The notes under the pieces are model-generated. The model ran no database searches. It saw only the letters and a program-made list of their open reading frames with translations, and was not told the origin of the DNA. A DNA stretch of 6,026 bases. It comes from Verrucomicrobiia bacterium (GTDB lineage Bacteria; Verrucomicrobiota; Verrucomicrobiia; Limisphaerales; DTLC01). Location of the stretch: NCBI GenBank assembly GCA_025061935.1, contig JANWZY010000185.1, forward strand, positions 1 to 6,026, read 5' to 3'. This document shows positions 1 to 3,057 of this stretch, one piece after another (positions within the stretch are counted from its first letter, which is position 1; every line of letters starts with the position of its first letter). A program made the position numbers and the translations under genes.

Positions 1-316
1 GGGCACTCAGCCGCCAGGCTTTAGATATCAGTTTTGCGACCCCTGGGGTAACCCGTATGTGATCACGATTGACATGAACTACGACAACAAGTGCCTGGAC
101 GCGTTTTACAGGAAACGCGCAGTGTCGCAAAGCGAACCCGGAAACCGGACCGGGCTAAATGGCCTTGTAAACGCGCGCGGGGCAACCGCGAACACTGATT
201 TCTTCGAGCTGAATGGCCCGGTTATGATTTGGTCGCTTGGGCCGGACAAGGCGGCCGATGCCTCAGTTAAAGCAAATGCGGGGGTGAACAGCGACAATGT
301 CCTTGGCTGGCAATAG
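1..316 (+). CDS. GspG-like major pseudopilin, C-terminal part (5' end outside window)
   Basis: This is the last 104 residues of a gene that enters from the left edge; its first complete codon is at base 2 and its stop is TAG at 314-316. The prepilin leader and N-terminal helix are not in the window. The call rests on the C-terminal domain. DPWGNPYV (bases 38-61) is the hallmark motif of GspG-type pseudopilins. MIWSLGPDKA followed by the ending NSDNVLGWQ resembles the GspG 'SLG-D ... D-I-x-W' region, which in known GspG proteins forms a calcium-binding loop that stabilises the pilus subunit. A 36-residue insert with DMNYDNKCLDAFYRK lies between these motifs and is, from memory, typical of Verrucomicrobiota versions. 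Two cysteines, at visible residues 12 and 31, might pair. The expected role is the main shaft subunit of a periplasmic pseudopilus. A GTG at 59 is internal to the frame and is not the start. The next gene overlaps the last 20 bases. Confidence 0.85.
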   Translation, partial: GTQPPGFRYQFCDPWGNPYVITIDMNYDNKCLDAFYRKRAVSQSEPGNRTGLNGLVNARGATANTDFFELNGPVMIWSLGPDKAADASVKANAGVNSDNVLGWQ

Positions 317-1163
317 AATTGCGCAGTTAGCGCGCAAGCCCGGCTGGCGCGCCGCGCGGCGCGGCGCCGGTCCCGCAGGGTTTACCTTGCTCGAGCTGTT
401 GGTTGTGATCGCCATTCTCGGCATGGTCGCCGCCATTACGTTGCCTGCGGTCAAGGGGATTGGCCGGACGGCGGCTATCAATGCGGCCACGCGTCAGATT
501 TTGGATGATGTAGCGGCGGCGCGCCAAGCGGCTATCAGCACCAGGTCGGATGTCTATGTCGTTTTTGTCCCGCCGTACAGCCAGTGGCGTACAAACGAGA
601 TGGGAACCGCACCGCTCAACTGGGCATTGATGCCTGTGAACGAGAGACGCATAGCAACGAACTTACTTGCCGGCCAGTGCATTTCGTATGCTGTATTCGC
701 TGCGCGGCAGGTGGGTGACCAGCCGGGTCAATCACATCCGCGATATTTGTCTCCGTGGCGCACACTGCCGAAGGGCACGTTTTTCGCGCTTCAACAGTTT
801 CAAAACATAGAAATGCGCATTCAAACGGATGCGGGGGTGTTGAGAGTCCAGCCTTTCGAACGGCAGCCGTTCCCGTTCCCAACTGCAAGCTCGCGCACAA
901 CTGTTTGGCTGCCATGTATCGGGTTCGACAGCATGGGCCGACTCAAAAATTTGCGCGGTCAGAGCTGGGCCGCGCTCGACTACGAGGCGATAGCGCTCGC
1001 GCAAGGCAGCGTGATGCCTTTGCGTGATCCGAATGGCGCGTTACGGCTCGCCGACGCTGACGTGTTGGAAACGCCGCCGGGTAACGTGACCAATTCGTTT
1101 AATGTCTTAGTGATTGACTGGTTAACCGGCCGGGGCCGGATCGAGCGGAGGCAGGTTCGATGA
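297..1163 (+). CDS. GspH/FimT-like minor pseudopilin (prepilin-type N-terminal signal)
   Basis: This protein of 288 residues starts at ATG 297, inside the end of the preceding gene; no other ATG precedes the signal. Residues 1-28 are a basic leader rich in Arg, Ala and Gly. Cleavage is predicted at G28|F29, giving FTLLELLVVIAILGMVAAI with the conserved Glu at mature position 5 (E33) and a membrane helix of about 20 residues. The amphipathic stretch after it (about residues 58-80, ILDDVAAARQAAISTRSDV) fits the GspH/FimT fold. WLPCIGFDSMGRL (about residues 204-216) looks like the conserved 'F-x-x-x-G' strand of that family. The C-terminus VIDWLTGRGRIERRQV recalls the endings of Verrucomicrobiota homologues (memory, not a search). 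Cysteines C128 and C207 could form a disulphide. At 288 residues it is well above the usual 160-200 of GspH. The expected role is a minor pseudopilin joining shaft and tip. It may also match a Verru_Chthon cassette protein D-type family. Confidence 0.82.
   Translation: MSLAGNRIAQLARKPGWRAARRGAGPAGFTLLELLVVIAILGMVAAITLPAVKGIGRTAAINAATRQILDDVAAARQAAISTRSDVYVVFVPPYSQWRTNEMGTAPLNWALMPVNERRIATNLLAGQCISYAVFAARQVGDQPGQSHPRYLSPWRTLPKGTFFALQQFQNIEMRIQTDAGVLRVQPFERQPFPFPTASSRTTVWLPCIGFDSMGRLKNLRGQSWAALDYEAIALAQGSVMPLRDPNGALRLADADVLETPPGNVTNSFNVLVIDWLTGRGRIERRQVR
348..363. repeat. Perfect 16-bp GC-only palindrome in the leader-coding region of gene 2
   Basis: Bases 348-363 read CGCGCCGCGCGGCGCG, which equals its own reverse complement, and they lie within a longer GC-only run from about 346 to 371. 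They encode part of the W-R-A-A-R-R-G-A leader stretch. The alternating Ala/Arg/Gly codons could produce it by chance. A hairpin in the mRNA about 50 bases after the start codon is possible, but no regulatory role is shown. Confidence 0.5.
1147..1151 (+). promoter_or_regulatory. Shine-Dalgarno site for gene 3
   Basis: GGAGG lies in the context AGCGGAGGCAGG, with 8 bases between it and the ATG at 1160. It supports the ATGA-overlap start of the GspI-like gene. It is the only clear, well-placed ribosome binding site at the four starts in this window. Gene 2 has at best a weak G-rich stretch at 280-286. Genes 4 and 5 show no purine-rich site at the usual distance. Confidence 0.6.
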
Positions 1164-2020
1164 GATGCTTCAGTCAGGAGCGGATGAGCGAGTGGGCGCG
1201 GTTGGGCCGGGTGCCATGCGCGGCCGGGGCCGGTGCCGGCGCGGGGTTTACTCTAGTCGAAGTCGCGTTGGCGTTGGCCGTCATCGGATTCGCGCTAGTG
1301 GCCATAATTGGTGTGTTGCCCCTCGGCATGAATGTGCAGCGCGAGAACCGCGAGGAAACAATAATTAACCATGACGCCATGGTGTTGGTCGAGGCGCTCC
1401 GGTCCGGCGCACGGCGATTCGATGAGCTTACAAAGTTTGTGGACGCGGTCTGGGTGTCGAACTTCGTTGAGGTGGTGGACTTGGGCAACAATCGGGTTTG
1501 GAGCACGGCGAACATTTGGGGCACCACAAACATCGTTGGTCTGTCGGGTGGCACCGCCGCCGGCCTGGTCGGGTTGATGTGCACTCCCACTGTGTACCTG
1601 ACCGATGTCCGTCAACCGGACAACGTTGTCGCCCCCGGGTTTACAACCATTACAAACACTTTCGTGATCCTGCACATGCGCGCGTTGACCGGGTCGGCTG
1701 TCGAAAAACCGCCGCAATCGGATCGGGTGATTCTGGAAGGTGCATTCAGTTATAGGCTTGAAGTCCAAGTGGTGCCGTACCTGACGGCGGCTCAGTTTAA
1801 CCCGACCGTGCTACCGCGCGCGTTGGTACCGAATCTGTACGAGGTGAGGTTGACCTTCCGTTGGCCGTTGTTGCCCGATGGGCGGACAGGGCCGGGCCGG
1901 CAAAGCTTTCGGACTTATGTGGGGGGCACACTGTTAGGCCCGATTCGTCTCACGCCGCTGCAGCAGTTGCCGTTCTATTTCTTTGATTCAGCCACGTATG
2001 GACAACCGTTCCTGCCGTGA
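1160..2020 (+). CDS. GspI-like minor pseudopilin (prepilin-type N-terminal signal)
   Basis: This protein of 286 residues starts at ATG 1160, overlapping the TGA of the previous gene as ATGA and preceded by a good GGAGG site. The leader ends in an alternating Ala-Gly run and is predicted to be cut at G29|F30. The mature protein begins FTLVEVALALAVIGFALVAI, with Glu at +5 (E34), and continues into GVLPLGM. That 'ALALAVIGFALVAIIGVLPLGM' type of helix resembles GspI and the Verru_Chthon cassette protein B-type prepilins, as I remember them. Near the C-terminus, NLYEVRLTFRWPLLPDG followed by RQSFRTYVGG resembles the final strands of GspI ('V-x-V-x-W' before the terminal strand). GspI is the organiser of the GspI-J-K tip complex, and the next two genes would supply its partners. 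At 286 residues it is more than twice the usual GspI length of about 120-130. A second start, ATG 1184 (leader of 21 residues), has AGGAG at 1176-1180, but only 3 bases away. Confidence 0.8.
   Translation: MRCFSQERMSEWARLGRVPCAAGAGAGAGFTLVEVALALAVIGFALVAIIGVLPLGMNVQRENREETIINHDAMVLVEALRSGARRFDELTKFVDAVWVSNFVEVVDLGNNRVWSTANIWGTTNIVGLSGGTAAGLVGLMCTPTVYLTDVRQPDNVVAPGFTTITNTFVILHMRALTGSAVEKPPQSDRVILEGAFSYRLEVQVVPYLTAAQFNPTVLPRALVPNLYEVRLTFRWPLLPDGRTGPGRQSFRTYVGGTLLGPIRLTPLQQLPFYFFDSATYGQPFLP
1220..1246 (+). repeat. GCC/GGN low-complexity run coding for an Ala-Gly repeat
   Basis: These nine codons spell A-A-G-A-G-A-G-A-G directly before the predicted cleavage site of the GspI-like prepilin, using mixed GCC, GCG, GGG, GGT and GGC codons. 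The DNA is a near-repeat of GCCGG units. Ordinary prepilin leaders are short and basic, so this run may have come from slippage. It would be removed with the leader on processing. Confidence 0.55.
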
Positions 2021-3057
2021 ATACAAGTGGGTTCCAGTTCAGCGATAAGTTAGAGGGACGCGCGCCCGGTGGCCCGGATGCAGCACACATGCAATGTATG
2101 GCGCGCCGCTGCGGCACGGCTGCCGGAAATATCAACTGGCGCACCGACGCCTTTTCCTTGGTCGAGGTAATGGTCGCAGTAACGATCCTGACCGTGATCA
2201 CGGTCGGGCTGTTAATGATGTTCAACCAGACGCAGCGTGCATTCAGGGGCAGCTTGACACAAACGGACGTGACGCAGTCGGCCCGGATCGTGGGCGAGGT
2301 AATCGCGAGCGAACTGGCGCAGGCGCAGCCTGCAGGCATATCCAATGCGGTTAATTTCCTTGTTCGCGTGCCCAGTGGGCCGTTTTTCCAGAAATTGCCG
2401 TCATCTGCCGGCATCGTCGTCCGCACCAACGTGTGCCAGGACGTGTTCTTCCTGGTGTGTGAGAATCGTCAATGGACGGCGCTCGGGTACCGCGTGTTCC
2501 CGACCAACGCCGGGGCGGCTGCGCTGTACAGATTCAGTACAAACTTGTTGAGCAGGCCGCCGGCGCGGCTCGGCCCGAGCATCGGCGCCGCTTTGGGAAC
2601 TTTCTTGTACGCGAATCCGGCCACTGCGCCTGGGCATTTCCGGCGCATGGCCGACGGCGTGGTCCATTTCCGCATTCGCGCCCTCGGAACGGAGTATTTA
2701 ACAAACGCTCAAACCGGGATGGTTGTCTGGACCAATCATGGCGTTTGGTTAACCAGACCGATCACAAATGAGCAAGGGGCAGTAATTGTGGCTGTGCGTC
2801 CAGACGACTTTAATCGTACGACCGGTGAGTACAACTACACCTTTTTTAACAATGCGTTACCGATGTTGGTCGAGCTTGAGCTGGGCATAGTCGAAGCACC
2901 CACGCTCGAGCGCATGCGCGCGCTGGCGAACTCGCCGGGGGCCGCCGCACAATTTCTGGCGGAGCGGCCGCAGGCAGTGCATTTGTACAGGCAGCTTCTC
3001 CGGATCAGGAGCGCGGACGCGGAACCATACAAATTAAACTTGGCGCGATTCCAATGA
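2017..3057 (+). CDS. GspJ-like minor pseudopilin with Ala at the -1 cleavage position
   Basis: The frame opens at GTG 2017, which overlaps the previous stop as GTGA, and gives 346 residues. ATG codons at 2089 (residue 25) and 2098 (residue 28) are alternative starts that would give leaders of 21 or 18 residues. No clear Shine-Dalgarno site marks any of them, so the start is uncertain. The signal is TDA45|FSLVEVMVAVTILTVITVGLLMMFNQ, with Glu at +5 (E50) but Ala instead of the usual Gly before the cut. TDVTQSARIVGEVIASELAQAQ (about residues 86-107) is the long helix and linker typical of GspJ-like proteins. VFFLVCENRQWTALGYRVF (about 142-160) and the C-terminal PMLVELELGIVEAPTLERMRAL (from 283) are core strands; VELELGI and LYRQLLRIR recall Verrucomicrobiota homologues such as Verru_Chthon C-type proteins. 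C140 and C148 are close enough to pair. It is longer than classical GspJ (about 200 residues). The expected role is a pseudopilus tip subunit that pairs with the GspI- and GspK-like products. Confidence 0.78.
   Translation: MNTSGFQFSDKLEGRAPGGPDAAHMQCMARRCGTAAGNINWRTDAFSLVEVMVAVTILTVITVGLLMMFNQTQRAFRGSLTQTDVTQSARIVGEVIASELAQAQPAGISNAVNFLVRVPSGPFFQKLPSSAGIVVRTNVCQDVFFLVCENRQWTALGYRVFPTNAGAAALYRFSTNLLSRPPARLGPSIGAALGTFLYANPATAPGHFRRMADGVVHFRIRALGTEYLTNAQTGMVVWTNHGVWLTRPITNEQGAVIVAVRPDDFNRTTGEYNYTFFNNALPMLVELELGIVEAPTLERMRALANSPGAAAQFLAERPQAVHLYRQLLRIRSADAEPYKLNLARFQ

Noticed and set aside
755..1027. Second plus-strand open frame inside gene 2
   Set aside because: It is a shifted-frame shadow of the GspH-like gene, with no start context and no protein family resemblance.
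1295..1768. Minus-strand open frames opposite genes 3 and 4 (this one and 1950-2429)
   Set aside because: Both overlap clear prepilin genes and have no recognisable motif; they look like by-products of GC-biased codon use.
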